From NCBI GenBank assembly GCA_046350295.1, contig JAXMAR010000013.1:98282-162281 (forward strand): a stretch of 64,000 nucleotides of DNA, given 5' to 3'. How positions within the stretch are numbered: position 1 is the first letter of the stretch; every line of letters starts with the position of its first letter. A program made the position numbers and the translations under genes. Under the pieces are notes generated by a model. It did no database searches. It was not told the origin of the DNA and saw only the letters and a program-made list of their open reading frames with translations. Source of the DNA: JAXMAR01 sp046350295. Its GTDB lineage: Bacteria > Planctomycetota > Planctomycetia > Gemmatales > Gemmataceae. This document shows, piece by piece, positions 17,043 to 25,461 of the stretch.

Positions 17043-18146
17043 CTAGGCGATCTTGTGGCCGCGCGTCTCGTCGATGAGTTGCTTGAGCCACTTCATGTAG
17101 GGGGTGCCGCCGGTGCCGCGCGGGTCGTCGACCCATTTGTGGATGTATTCCTGGGCCCAGCGGTAGTGGACTTCGCGGAACGTCGCCATCGCCTCCAGCA
17201 CTTCGTTGAACGCGTCCTTGGCGGCCAGCGGCTTGATCGAGGGCAGGGCGGCGACCTCCTCGATCAGGGCGCGGTGCTCGGCGGGCATGAAGTTGCGCAT
17301 GTCGGCGAGGTGATCCATCAGCTTGGACGGCTTGTGGTCGATCTTCATGAAGGCGATGAGGGTCGGCATGATGCTGCTCTGGGCCCCGGTCTCGCCGCGG
17401 TGGTGGATGGGGACGTCGGCGACGCCTTCGTAGACGACGGTCTCGAAGAAGCGGATGTAGGGGCGGAACTTCTTGTAATAGAGGGCGGGATCCATCTTCT
17501 CCGGGATGCGGGCGAGGACGGCGACTTGCCGCCAGATGGCCCGCGAGATCTCCTTGAGGGCGGCGTTGATCCGCTCCTCGTCCTGGCCCGCGTGTCGCAC
17601 TTTCGCGATGGCGCTGAGGATGTCGGCGGCGATGCCCTCGATCTCGACGTGCACGAGGATGAACCAGTGCTCGTCGTAGAGGTGGACGAAGTTCTGGATG
17701 GTGTCGATGTTCCCCAGGGCGATGGGGCCGTCGGCATGGAAGCGTTTCCAGTTGTAGAGGGCGTAGCCGTCGTAGCTGAGGATGGGGGGGCGGCCCAAGA
17801 GGCGGCAGGCGTGGCAGAGGGGGACGGCGATATTGCGCGGCAGGAGCGTCGCCCGGGCTTGTGACACTTGATTGACATACGCTGAGGCGAGGAAGCCGAG
17901 GCGGACGTAGTAGAGGCGGAGCTCGGGAAGCGTTTCGGGGCGGAGAGTTTCGTCGGGCCAGCGCGGGATGTCGAGCGCCTGGACGTAGGGGCGAAAGCCC
18001 GGGTCTTCGAGGAGGCTGGGGAGGTCGCGGCCGAGGTTGTCGAGAAAGGCGAGCGGAGAGCCGGAGTCGAAATGGGTGCGCGGGTCGCTTTCGGGAAGGA
18101 AGCCGCGCGGGGCGAGCTTGTCCAGGAGAGAGGGAGCGGGGACCAT
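17043..18146 (-). CDS. Indoleamine 2,3-dioxygenase family protein
   Basis: A 367-residue haem dioxygenase of the indoleamine 2,3-dioxygenase (IDO) family, which opens the indole ring of tryptophan to N-formylkynurenine using O2. Evidence: the N-terminal half has the family segments LSYDGYALYNW and LGNIDTIQNFVHLYDEHWFILVH; the C-terminal haem domain has REVHYRWAQEYI, with H327 in the position of the proximal haem ligand, followed by the substrate-loop motif GTGGT and the closing helix YMKWLKQLIDETR. Length (about 370-400) fits. No kynureninase or formamidase gene is next to it, so its role (catabolism, NAD precursor supply or signalling) is open. Confidence 0.9.
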   Translation of the reverse strand: MVPAPSLLDKLAPRGFLPESDPRTHFDSGSPLAFLDNLGRDLPSLLEDPGFRPYVQALDIPRWPDETLRPETLPELRLYYVRLGFLASAYVNQVSQARATLLPRNIAVPLCHACRLLGRPPILSYDGYALYNWKRFHADGPIALGNIDTIQNFVHLYDEHWFILVHVEIEGIAADILSAIAKVRHAGQDEERINAALKEISRAIWRQVAVLARIPEKMDPALYYKKFRPYIRFFETVVYEGVADVPIHHRGETGAQSSIMPTLIAFMKIDHKPSKLMDHLADMRNFMPAEHRALIEEVAALPSIKPLAAKDAFNEVLEAMATFREVHYRWAQEYIHKWVDDPRGTGGTPYMKWLKQLIDETRGHKIA

Positions 18147-18185
18147 ACTGACAGATAAGCGGCTTGGCTCGGCGGTGTCAAGCGT

Positions 18186-19466
18186 TCAGGGGTTGCGGAT
18201 AATCTCCAACTGCTCCAGGCTGGTGACGTACAGGCGATATCTCTCCCCGGAAAGGCGCTGCACCACGCCCGAGACGCGCAGGACTTTGCCCCGGAAGTGT
18301 TCGGCGGGGTCCGCGATGCCCAACCGCAAGAGACGCGTCGCAACCTCACGGACCACGCAGACGATGAACTCCTGACCGGCCTTGGCTCCCGGGACCTTCG
18401 CCGAGATGATCTGCGCGTGGGAGACGTTGGGAACGAAGACGCTGTCGATATTCAGCGTGTGGACCTCGCCGGCGAGGAACTCGACCGTGGCCCTGCCTTC
18501 GAACTGCTTGTCGAAGATCGTCTGCGGCGCCAACGGCTTCTCCTTCTTCTCCTCCGCGCCGGCCGCGACCGGCGCCGCTCGTTTCTCGGCGTCGACCTTG
18601 TCGCCGCTCTGCCCTTGCCCCAGCGCCGCATAGGTGAGGATCAGCAGGATGGGCGCCACCACCAGCAACGCGGAGGTTTTGACCTTGTTTAGAAGCATGG
18701 CTTTCAACACTCCTTCGACAAGGGCGACCACGTGCGCTGAGAGCGTCGCCTCACCCGCCGCGACCAGAGTCGCAGCTTTGATCGTACCCGACACCACACC
18801 GGCCGGAACTGCGGCCGACGCGGCATTGCGCGACAGCAGGGCCGGCGCCAGGCTTGACGCCGCCGGACCGTGCCGGGCGAGGCGCTTCGTCAGCATCGTC
18901 CGCGCCGTGGTTAGCCGGCTGGCAATCGTCCCTTCCGGAACGCCGAGACGCCGGGCCGCCTGTTTTCGCGTCATGCCCTCCAGATGGCAGAGAACGATGA
19001 CGGCGCGATACTTCTCAGGCAGGCGGCTCAGTTCCCGGTCGAGCAGGGGCTCGAGATCGGGGACACGGCCCTGTTCCTCGACGGCTGGCTCGGGCATCGG
19101 CGTCGCCTGTCTCTCCCTGGTTCCGCGCCTGACGGCGAGCGATCGGGCCTTCAGCGCGGTTTGGTGTGCCACGCCATAGAGCCAGTTGGCGAGCAATTCT
19201 CTCGACGCAATCGACGCGGCTCTGCGGACGAGCACGAGGAAGGTGGCCTGGAACGCATCCTCGGCGTGATGGTAGTTCCGGAGGATCCGGCGGCAGACAC
19301 CCCAGACCATCGGGCCATGACGCCGCACCAGATCGGCGAGGGCCGCCTCATCGCGGCGGTTGACGTAGTCGTCCAGAAGCTGCCCGTCGCTCCGGCCGGC
19401 GCCGTAGCGCAGCAACACCGTGCTGCGAAGGCGCTGGAGAAAATCGCTCATCTGGCCGGTCGGCAT
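18186..19466 (-). CDS. ECF sigma factor with membrane-anchored C-terminal domain
   Basis: A 426-residue extracytoplasmic-function sigma-70 factor of the planctomycete type. Residues about 25-90 are sigma region 2 (DYVNRRDEAALADLVRRHGP, then RRILRNYHHAEDAFQATFLV), and region 4 follows (LPEKYRAVIVLCHLEGMTRK, with the helix-turn-helix AARRLGVPEGTIASRL). Unlike a canonical ECF protein of about 190 residues, it continues for 230 residues: a hydrophobic helix (SALLVVAPILLILTYAALG) and a beta-rich terminal domain with HTLNIDSVFVPNVSHAQIIS and FRGKVLRVSGVVQRLSGERY. The anchor suggests control by membrane release or direct sensing. No separate anti-sigma gene is adjacent. The start has GAAGAGAAGC upstream; MSDF at 19451 is an alternative. 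Confidence 0.85.
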   Translation of the reverse strand: MPTGQMSDFLQRLRSTVLLRYGAGRSDGQLLDDYVNRRDEAALADLVRRHGPMVWGVCRRILRNYHHAEDAFQATFLVLVRRAASIASRELLANWLYGVAHQTALKARSLAVRRGTRERQATPMPEPAVEEQGRVPDLEPLLDRELSRLPEKYRAVIVLCHLEGMTRKQAARRLGVPEGTIASRLTTARTMLTKRLARHGPAASSLAPALLSRNAASAAVPAGVVSGTIKAATLVAAGEATLSAHVVALVEGVLKAMLLNKVKTSALLVVAPILLILTYAALGQGQSGDKVDAEKRAAPVAAGAEEKKEKPLAPQTIFDKQFEGRATVEFLAGEVHTLNIDSVFVPNVSHAQIISAKVPGAKAGQEFIVCVVREVATRLLRLGIADPAEHFRGKVLRVSGVVQRLSGERYRLYVTSLEQLEIIRNP

Positions 19467-19664
19467 GTGCTTCTCTTCGGGATGGCAGGCGCTGTCCGCT
19501 ATCTTACTACTACCGGCAGAGATCGATATTGATCGACGTTTTTGCATTTCGCTCCCGGTGCGCGACGCGCGGGCCTCTGATTAGTCAATCCGCGACGGAC
19601 TGTTAAGAGAGGGGCAGTTGTCATAAATTGATAGAGTCCGCCTCGATTGTCTCGAAGGAAGCCA

Positions 19665-20588
19665 ATGTCCACGCCGACTCCTGGTAACGCCGAGCCCGCG
19701 AAAGGGTTGCCGCCGGTGCAGCCCCCCTCGGGCCGTTTCATCGCGCAGCTTTTTCTGGTCCCCGGCCTGATCGTCGTCATCGCCGTGCTGCTGCTGGTCG
19801 CGTTTCGGTACACGATCGGCAGCGGCTACACGCCGGAGAGTTTCCTCAAGCAACTCGACAACGACAACGCCGACATCCGCTGGCGCGGCGCCAGCGACCT
19901 GGCCCAGGTGCTGAAGCGGCCGGAGAGCGTGAGCCTCAAGATGGACGCGGCCTTCGCCCTGGATCTCTCGACGCGCCTCAAGACCGCTTTCGACGAGCTG
20001 GCGCACAAGCAGAAGGACCTGGCGGCCAAGCTGGCGGACAAGCCGGAGGCGGAACGCGAGGCGGCCTGGCGCAAGCTGAAGGCGGAGCGAAACCATGTCC
20101 GCTTCCTCGCCGCGGCGCTGGGGGATTTCCTCGTCCCGGTCGGCGCTCCGGTGCTGGCCGAAATCGTGCGTCAAGACGATTCACCCGATCTGAAGGGGAG
20201 CACGCTGCGGCGGCGCCAGGCGCTCTGGTCGCTCGGGCACATGGGGGCGAATCTGAAGGAGTTCGCCAAGCAGCCCGCCGACAAGCAAGCGGAGGTCCTG
20301 CAGGCGCTCGAAACCGAGGCGGGCAGCGATAACGAGCAGCGCCGGGCAGGTGCGCGGACGGCCCTCTATTACCTGGCCCGCGAGCGGCTCGCCTCGGCTT
20401 CGGTCGGGACCGTCGTGAAGGTCGACGAAGCGCTGGCCCATACCGCGAAATCGCCGGACCGCTACACGCGCGAGGTCACCGCCCTGGCCCTGTCGTTCTG
20501 GCCCGGGGACAAGACCGTGCCGACGCTGGTCGAACTCGCCAGGGACAATGGTTGGGGCACGCTGGTGCGCGTGCCGGAAGGGGAATGA
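19665..20588 (+). CDS. HEAT-like repeat membrane protein
   Basis: A 307-residue single-pass membrane protein. A proline-rich N-terminus is followed by a transmembrane helix at residues about 26-47 (FIAQLFLVPGLIVVIAVLLLV) and a long alpha-helical domain with HEAT-like pairs: LKQLDNDNADIRWRGASDLA, LRRRQALWSLGHMGANLKEF, NEQRRAGARTALYYLARERL and YTREVTALALSFWPG. These form a protein-binding solenoid; no enzyme motif is seen. The ATG at 19665 has GAAGGAAG 7 bases upstream. The next gene, also membrane-anchored with HEAT-like pieces, starts 33 bases after the stop, so they probably form an operon and a complex. Confidence 0.65.
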   Translation: MSTPTPGNAEPAKGLPPVQPPSGRFIAQLFLVPGLIVVIAVLLLVAFRYTIGSGYTPESFLKQLDNDNADIRWRGASDLAQVLKRPESVSLKMDAAFALDLSTRLKTAFDELAHKQKDLAAKLADKPEAEREAAWRKLKAERNHVRFLAAALGDFLVPVGAPVLAEIVRQDDSPDLKGSTLRRRQALWSLGHMGANLKEFAKQPADKQAEVLQALETEAGSDNEQRRAGARTALYYLARERLASASVGTVVKVDEALAHTAKSPDRYTREVTALALSFWPGDKTVPTLVELARDNGWGTLVRVPEGE

Positions 20589-20621
20589 CGCTTCGGCGGA
20601 GTTGGCCACGAGATCGAAAGC

Positions 20622-21218
20622 ATGTCTCAAGAAGCGCAGCAAGATTCGGGACTGGTCAAACGCGGCCTGATCCTGCTCGTCGCCATCGGCGGGCTGGTCG
20701 TCGTCGTGCTCTGGATTATTTTCCAGCGGCCGGGGCAGCCGACGCCGGCGCCCGCGCGGCAGCCGGAGCCGATCGTCGCGGGCCTGGTCGCCGCGCAGGG
20801 GAACGGCGCCGGAGGCGACCTCGTCTTCGTAGCCCTTCTCGCGGACCAGCTGCCGAGCCGGCCCGGCTGGGAAGTCCGGTACAACGCGGCAGCGTCGCTG
20901 GCCCGGTTGGGAAGCGATCAAACGCCGTGGGCCACGCTCGCGGAAATGCTCGACGAACGGCAGCAGATGCTCAACTTCCGCGTGCGCCTCGACGATGGCC
21001 GCATCGTCCCCGATGAGGCGGCGGCCCGCCTGACGGTCCTGAACGCGCTGCGCTCGGTCAAGCAGTGGTATGAAAAGCAATCCGCTCCGGGCACGCCTGA
21101 CGCCGAACAGGCGAAGGTGAATGCGGCGATCGCTCGTCTGGCGGAAAGCGCGGTGGTCGAGTTGAAGAAACAGGCCGAGGAGACGCGCGAGGCGATCAAG
21201 AAAAAAGCGGGGGCGTGA
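20622..21218 (+). CDS. Hypothetical membrane protein, partner of the HEAT-like gene
   Basis: A 198-residue protein of unknown function. Residues about 10-34 are a transmembrane helix (LVKRGLILLVAIGGLVVVVLWIIF), followed by a proline-rich linker, a helix pair (WEVRYNAAASLARLGSDQTP, then WATLAEMLDERQQMLNFRVR) similar to a single HEAT repeat, and a basic coiled tail (VVELKKQAEETREAIKKK). The next downstream feature is a terminator-like hairpin, so transcription with the preceding gene probably ends here. Together the two resemble a membrane scaffold pair; no known family was recognised. Confidence 0.6.
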   Translation: MSQEAQQDSGLVKRGLILLVAIGGLVVVVLWIIFQRPGQPTPAPARQPEPIVAGLVAAQGNGAGGDLVFVALLADQLPSRPGWEVRYNAAASLARLGSDQTPWATLAEMLDERQQMLNFRVRLDDGRIVPDEAAARLTVLNALRSVKQWYEKQSAPGTPDAEQAKVNAAIARLAESAVVELKKQAEETREAIKKKAGA

Positions 21219-21276
21219 GGCGACGGAAAAGCAATCGGACGACGTTGCCCTTACGGCAAGTGCCGGGGGCGCAATC

Positions 21277-21306
21277 CAGACCCATGGGCAGGGGCCCATG
21301 GGTCTG
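21277..21306. terminator. Terminator-like hairpin between convergent genes
   Basis: CAGACCCATGGG (21277-21288) pairs perfectly with CCCATGGGTCTG (21295-21306) around six bases. It lies between the plus-strand gene ending at 21218 and the minus-strand gene ending at 21330. A short GTTTT follows at 21311-21315, but no long T run, so termination may be partial or bidirectional. Confidence 0.7.
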
Positions 21307-21329
21307 TGGCGTTTTGCGCGAGAGACTAG

Positions 21330-21839
21330 TTAGCGGCTGGCGACGCCCGTGGGCAGTTCCATCGTCACGCGCGTTTCCTGGCCGGCGCGGACGACCACGT
21401 TCTGCGAAATCCGCTCGGTCCGCCCATCCCGAACCACGTTGGCCTCGAACGTGTAGACATAGTCGAAGCCGTTCGCGAGGCCGATCGCCTCGAAAACGCG
21501 CGTGCCGGAGGCCGAGGTCGTCGCCTGGCCGTTGATGGTCAGCGTGGCGTCGGCGGGCAGGGAAACCACGATGGTGGCCGGGCTGTCGAACGCGGCCATG
21601 TGAACCGGATGGCCGCCCAGATCGCAAACGCCGCCCGCACACGTCGAACAGCTGCCGCAGTAGCTGCCGCAGCGGGAACCACAATGGCTGTGGCAACGTG
21701 TGCGCGTGTGGCACGAGGAGCCGCAGGACGAACCGCAAGAACCGCAGCCGCCCCTGCAGCCGCGAGCAGCGGCTTCGTCCGCGACGCAGACCAACCCCAG
21801 CGCCAGAACGCACAGGACGACGGAGATGTTGCGAAACAT
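21330..21839 (-). CDS. TIGR03000-domain cysteine-rich secreted protein
   Basis: A 169-residue secreted protein. A signal peptide (MFRNISVVLCVLALGLVCVA) precedes a cysteine/serine/glycine-rich region with about 14 cysteines (CRGGCGSCGSSCGSSC and onwards, to about residue 75), which may bind metals or crosslink. The rest is a TIGR03000 domain: PATIVVSLPADATLTING, followed by TRVFEAIGLANGFDYVYTF and the ending VVVRAGQETRVTMELP. TIGR03000 is almost restricted to planctomycetes and has an unknown, probably surface-structural, role. The ATG at 21839 has GAGGAAG 7 bases upstream; an in-frame ATG farther up at 21983 lies in the hairpin and is not used. A second TIGR03000 copy is at 30466. Confidence 0.85.
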   Translation of the reverse strand: MFRNISVVLCVLALGLVCVADEAAARGCRGGCGSCGSSCGSSCHTRTRCHSHCGSRCGSYCGSCSTCAGGVCDLGGHPVHMAAFDSPATIVVSLPADATLTINGQATTSASGTRVFEAIGLANGFDYVYTFEANVVRDGRTERISQNVVVRAGQETRVTMELPTGVASR

Positions 21840-21941
21840 GGATGCTTCCTCCACTAGAAAAGGGTCCGGGATACTCCTTACACTCTCTTCCCCGTGCCGT
21901 GGGTTACCAATGGGCGATCGACCGCTTGTGTGTTCCGCTGA

Positions 21942-21982
21942 AAAAAAGATGTCTGACCCAAGGCCGCCCCTCGGGTCAGACA
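21942..21982 (-). terminator. Rho-independent terminator, minus strand
   Basis: TGTCTGACCC (21950-21959) and GGGTCAGACA (21973-21982) form a 10-bp stem extended by three inner pairs after one mismatch, and on the minus strand the stem is followed by seven T (complement of 21942-21948). It would stop transcripts arriving from the insertion sequence at 22196 on. Confidence 0.8.
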
Positions 21983-22149
21983 CCTCGTTGTCCTTTTATT
22001 TTCAACGTGGGATATATTGATCGAATAGATAAAAACGGCAAGATGGACAAAATGCCAAGATCAGCATCAAATCTGAACATGCAATCACTAACCTCTCTTT
22101 CATTTGACGCGTGGAATGCGCCGTCCTGCGCTTGAGGAACGATTCCCAA
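21983..22149. other. AT-richer intergenic stretch
   Basis: No gene is seen. Positions about 22000-22110 are markedly richer in A and T than the rest of the window (for example GGGATATATTGATCGAATAG), suggesting either foreign DNA beside the insertion sequence or a control region. No promoter could be assigned firmly. Confidence 0.4.
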
Positions 22150-23691
22150 CGAGCGTCGGGGGTGAGCGTCTTCTTTGTTGGTAGAGCAGATGTTCTCAGT
22201 TAACGCTGCGCGACCAAAAAAGGTCCCACTGCGTGGTCTCGCTGCGGAATAGGGCGCGCAGGTGGCACATGTCGTTGGTACCGGGCTCGCGCCAGCGCAT
22301 GCCAGCCAGTTTCAGGCGCTGGCCCACCACGGTCTTACAGGCTGACTCGACAGAACCGGAGCCGATGCACCAGCCATTGGCCAAGTACGTCGGGTAGTCC
22401 ATGCGGTGGAGGTTGCTCCTCACGTAGCCGAGTGTGACCTCATACTGTTCTCGTACAGCCGGTTTTCGCGGGGGCAACTCCAGCTTTTCCAGTTCCCCGA
22501 GCAGCGCCTGGCCGCCTTCATGCTTCAGAGTGTGACACCATGATGTCATTAGGCTCTGACGCCGATCCTCGTCGACCGGATACAAAGCCTTGCTCAACTC
22601 CCCCAGGTATTCGGTAACGTGCCAGAAATCGAGGATCAGCACCAAGTCGCGGGGGAAGTTCCTCCGCAAAAAGCTCTCCAAGCCATTGCCGCCGTCGGTC
22701 AGACCGATCCACTGCTCCGCACGGTTCATCCCCACCTGGCCCCCCTGGCGACGCAGTTGCAGGCCGAGTTCGTCCAGGTCATACAAGCCCGCCAAGTAAC
22801 GCGCTTGCATTTTCGTTCGGACGGGCGGCCGATGCGGATGACCCAGAGGCAGGTCGGGGACCGGGTTGAATATCATCGCTACATACGGCATCCGTCCCTC
22901 GGCCGCGCCTCCGCCAAACGCCTGCTGCCGCACGCCCGTCGCGTCGATGCTCGCGTAGGCGCACGTGCGGCCCCGCGCGTCCTTGTGCCAATCCCACGGC
23001 GTCGGTCCGCCCAGCACCTTCTTCTCCAGGAGCAACTGGTCCAGACGCTGGCCTGCCGCTTCACTGGTCCGCTGCACCGTCGACTCCGATAGCCGCAACG
23101 CCGCCAGCTTCGGCAGCGCCTTCGCCGCGGCCTCTTCGAAGCTGTTGCAGAGCGTTCCCGCCAACGTCGTCAATTCCTCCGCCGCTGGCGTGAGGCGCTT
23201 GGCCGTCAGCCCAACCTCCTGATCCCAGGGCGTCAGGCCGCCGCAACGATGGCAATAGTAGTAGGCGCGGCGAAAGCAGATGGGACCCAGGATGCTCAAC
23301 GGCCGCAGCCGACGATATCCCTGAAACTCAGCGGTCTGGCCGCAGTGTGGACAGGTCACTCCCGATCCTTGATAGCCGTTTTTTTTTTCGCGCAGATGCT
23401 CTTCGTAAACCTTGGCTCCCACCCGCAAGAGAATGTCGCGCACTTGAAACTCGGTCTTGCCAAACAGCTCTCTATCCGGCTTGCCCACCATAAGCCGCGC
23501 CAAAGTGGCGATCTCCTTCTCCATCGCCTGCCGAATTCTGGCTTCGAGCTCTTTGGCTTCCTGTTCTTGAGCGGGGGTAAGATGCGTGTCCACGAGGTGT
23601 TGTCTCCTTGGCGCCGATCCCCCAATCCTTTCCGGCACTGGCTTGTGTACAAACATTCCACCAACTTTTCAGCTGCCCACCCGAGCGTCGG
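22150..23691 (-). mobile_element. ISKra4-like insertion sequence with possible 10-bp flanking direct repeats
   Basis: A transposase gene (22196-23656) is bordered by the same decamer, CGAGCGTCGG, at 22150-22159 and 23682-23691. If this is the target duplication, the element is about 1522 bases, right for ISKra4 elements. Inside the borders, GGGTGAGCGTC...TTGGTAG at the left and the reverse complement of the right end, GTGGGCAGCTG...TTGGTGG, show only imperfect similarity, so the ends are proposals. A terminator lies on the left flank and a broken small gene begins 5 bases beyond the right decamer. Confidence 0.55.
22196..23656 (-). CDS. ISKra4 family transposase
   Basis: A 486-residue, apparently intact transposase. 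The catalytic triad can be placed: D238 in AYASIDATGV, D343 in VLILDFWHVTEYL and E437 in IGSGSVESACK, the three diagnostic blocks of ISKra4. N-terminal zinc ligands are visible as C102-x2-C105 (TCPHC) and C135-x2-C138 (CHRC). The DFWH-x-x-E-Y-L segment and WCIGSGSVE are the strongest identifiers. The start could also be a later codon, because the first 20 residues are unlike the family. It is in good reading frame, so recent arrival or activity is plausible. It may be read by a transcript that stops at the hairpin at 21942. Confidence 0.93.
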   Translation of the reverse strand: MFVHKPVPERIGGSAPRRQHLVDTHLTPAQEQEAKELEARIRQAMEKEIATLARLMVGKPDRELFGKTEFQVRDILLRVGAKVYEEHLREKKNGYQGSGVTCPHCGQTAEFQGYRRLRPLSILGPICFRRAYYYCHRCGGLTPWDQEVGLTAKRLTPAAEELTTLAGTLCNSFEEAAAKALPKLAALRLSESTVQRTSEAAGQRLDQLLLEKKVLGGPTPWDWHKDARGRTCAYASIDATGVRQQAFGGGAAEGRMPYVAMIFNPVPDLPLGHPHRPPVRTKMQARYLAGLYDLDELGLQLRRQGGQVGMNRAEQWIGLTDGGNGLESFLRRNFPRDLVLILDFWHVTEYLGELSKALYPVDEDRRQSLMTSWCHTLKHEGGQALLGELEKLELPPRKPAVREQYEVTLGYVRSNLHRMDYPTYLANGWCIGSGSVESACKTVVGQRLKLAGMRWREPGTNDMCHLRALFRSETTQWDLFWSRSVN

Positions 23692-23695
23692 CTGC

Positions 23696-23974
23696 ATGTC
23701 CATCTTTCGTCGACTCTTTCTCCTCCTGCTCGTCCTGGCGCCCGTCGCCCCGGTCGGGGCGCAGTGACCTTCCGAGTCCGGATCCTCGTGCAGGGTCCCC
23801 AGGCAAACCGTCAGCAAGGAGCGGCGTCGTTCCGACGCGATCCTTCTGGCATCTGTCGCGGGCGGGGTCGGGATCGCCCTGGTCGTGGGCGCCGTCAAGG
23901 TGATCGCGGACCTGAGACGGAGCCGGCGCGATCGGCCCCTGGCCCCATGGGAGCGGTACCATCCCGACGCCTGA
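23696..23974 (+). pseudogene. Small signal-peptide/transmembrane gene with in-frame UGA
   Basis: Starting with ATG at 23696 the frame reads a signal peptide, MSIFRRLFLLLLVLAPVAPV, ending GAQ, then meets a TGA at 23765-23767. The same frame is open for 68 further codons and ends in a sensible transmembrane and basic tail (ILLASVAGGVGIALVVGAVK, then VIADLRRSRRDRPLAPWERY), stopping at 23972-23974. This looks like a 92-residue gene interrupted by a nonsense codon; no SECIS-like hairpin is evident after it and the UGA is not at an enzyme site. The start lies 5 bases after the proposed insertion-sequence border, so the upstream control region was probably lost. Confidence 0.4.
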
Positions 23975-24110
23975 GGTGGATTTCCGGCGTTGGCCCGAAA
24001 CCGCCCTCTGACACCACCCGGCATCGACAGGATTTGCCCCGCCGGGGCGCGTGACCTATGGTTGGGCAGCGGCATTCCCCTCCCCGTCGAGACCACGCGC
24101 CGAGGCTGTC

Positions 24111-25355
24111 ATGATCGCCACACCCGTGGAACACGCCGATGGTCCGTCCCCGATGGACGGTCCCACTGAGATCGTTTCCGGCGCCGAACACGCGCCGGCG
24201 GCGCCGATCGAGCTTTCCGTCGTCATGCCCTGCCTCAACGAGGCGCGTACGGTCGGCGTCTGTGTCGACAAGGCGCGGCAAACCCTCGACCGCCTCGGCG
24301 TCGCGGGTGAAGTCGTCATCGCCGACAACGGCAGCAACGACGGCTCCCAGGCCATCGCCCGCGAGCACGGCGCCCGCGTCGTCGACGTGACGGAGAAAGG
24401 CTATGGCAGCGCCCTGCAAGGCGGCATCGCCGCGGCGCGCGGCACATACGTCATCATGGGGGACGCCGACGACTCCTATGACTTCACGCAGCTCGCCCCC
24501 TTCCTCGAGCGCCTCCGCCAGGGCGACGACCTGGTGATGGGCAACCGCTTCAAAGGCGGCATCAAGCCCGGCGCCATGCCCTGGCTCCACCGATACGTCG
24601 GCAACCCGATCCTCAGCGGCATCCTCAACCTCTTCTTCCGCACCCCGATCAAGGACGCCCACTGTGGGCTGCGCGGCTTCCGCAAGGACGCCTACCAGAA
24701 GCTCGACCTGCGCACGCCCGGCATGGAGTTCGCCAGCGAGATGGTCGTCAAGGCCGCCCTCGCCAAGCAGAGGATGAGCGAAGTGCCGACCACCCTCAGC
24801 CCCGACGGCCGGGATCGCCCACCCCACCTCCGCAGCTTCCGTGACGGCTGGCGGCACCTCCGCTTCCTTCTGTTGATGTGCCCGCTCTGGCTCTACCTGA
24901 TCCCCTCCGCCCTCCTCCTCGGGGCCGGCCTCGGCCTCATGCTCTGGCTGACCCCCGGGCCACGCCTCGTCGTCGGCGTCCAGATCGACATCCACACGAT
25001 GCTCCTCGGCTGCCTCTTCACCCTCCTCGGCTACCAGACCCTTTGGCTCTGGGCCTTCGCCAAGATTTACGGCTGGACCAGCGGCATCCTCCCCGCCCAG
25101 ACCTTCTCGCAAGGCCTCTTCAAACACCTGAACCTCGAGCGCGGCCTCATCTGGGGCGCGTTCCTCCTGGTCCTCGGCATCGGCCTCAACGCCTGGCTCT
25201 TCAGCATCTGGATCGGCCAGAGCATGGGCCCGCTCGACGTCACCGTCACCATGCGCTACGCCCTCTGGGGCTTTTTGCTCATGGTCCTCGGCGTGCAGAC
25301 GATCTATGGCAGCTTCTTTTTGAGCATGCTCGGCATGCGGCAGAAGAAGCAATGA
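24111..25355 (+). CDS. Family 2 glycosyltransferase, membrane-bound
   Basis: A 414-residue GT2 (GT-A fold) sugar transferase resembling dolichol-phosphate mannose synthase-like enzymes. The catalytic domain reads ELSVVMPCLNEARTVGVCVD (nucleotide-sugar start), VVIADNGSNDGS, then GDADDSYDF carrying the DXD-type metal site, followed by GNRFKGG and DAHCGLRGFRKDAY, which are typical of polyprenol-phosphate sugar synthases. After residue about 245 come four hydrophobic helices (LMCPLWLYLIPSALLLG and others), so the enzyme acts at the cytoplasmic face of the membrane. The ATG at 24111 is chosen because longer in-frame starts lack conserved sequence. It is followed by a polytopic membrane protein at 25462 that probably uses the lipid-linked sugar. 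Confidence 0.9.
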   Translation: MIATPVEHADGPSPMDGPTEIVSGAEHAPAAPIELSVVMPCLNEARTVGVCVDKARQTLDRLGVAGEVVIADNGSNDGSQAIAREHGARVVDVTEKGYGSALQGGIAAARGTYVIMGDADDSYDFTQLAPFLERLRQGDDLVMGNRFKGGIKPGAMPWLHRYVGNPILSGILNLFFRTPIKDAHCGLRGFRKDAYQKLDLRTPGMEFASEMVVKAALAKQRMSEVPTTLSPDGRDRPPHLRSFRDGWRHLRFLLLMCPLWLYLIPSALLLGAGLGLMLWLTPGPRLVVGVQIDIHTMLLGCLFTLLGYQTLWLWAFAKIYGWTSGILPAQTFSQGLFKHLNLERGLIWGAFLLVLGIGLNAWLFSIWIGQSMGPLDVTVTMRYALWGFLLMVLGVQTIYGSFFLSMLGMRQKKQ

Positions 25356-25435
25356 AGAACGGAGAACGGACAACCGAGAACGGAGAATTGAATCGCTGGG
25401 CCATTCCAATTATCCGTTCTCGGTTCTCCGTTCTT
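25355..25435. repeat. Imperfect inverted repeat, about 30-nt arms
   Basis: Left arm begins AAGAACGGAGAAC at 25355 and the right arm ends with its complement at 25435; pairing runs about 27 bp with a 7-base bulge (GGACAAC) in the left arm. It starts on the stop codon of the glycosyltransferase and fills the gap before the next gene. No terminal T run, so it is not a standard terminator. Confidence 0.85.
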
Positions 25436-25461
25436 AATTGCCTGATTTGCTTAGACACGGC

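Noticed and set aside
22171..22200. TTGGTAGAGCAG, as in the D-arm of a tRNA
   Set aside because: No acceptor, anticodon or T-arm sequence around it; it overlaps the transposase end.
23696..23974. UGA in the small signal-peptide gene as a second selenocysteine site
   Set aside because: The UGA follows the signal peptide in a non-conserved spot, there is no SECIS-like hairpin, and the gene borders a transposon, so a nonsense change is simpler.
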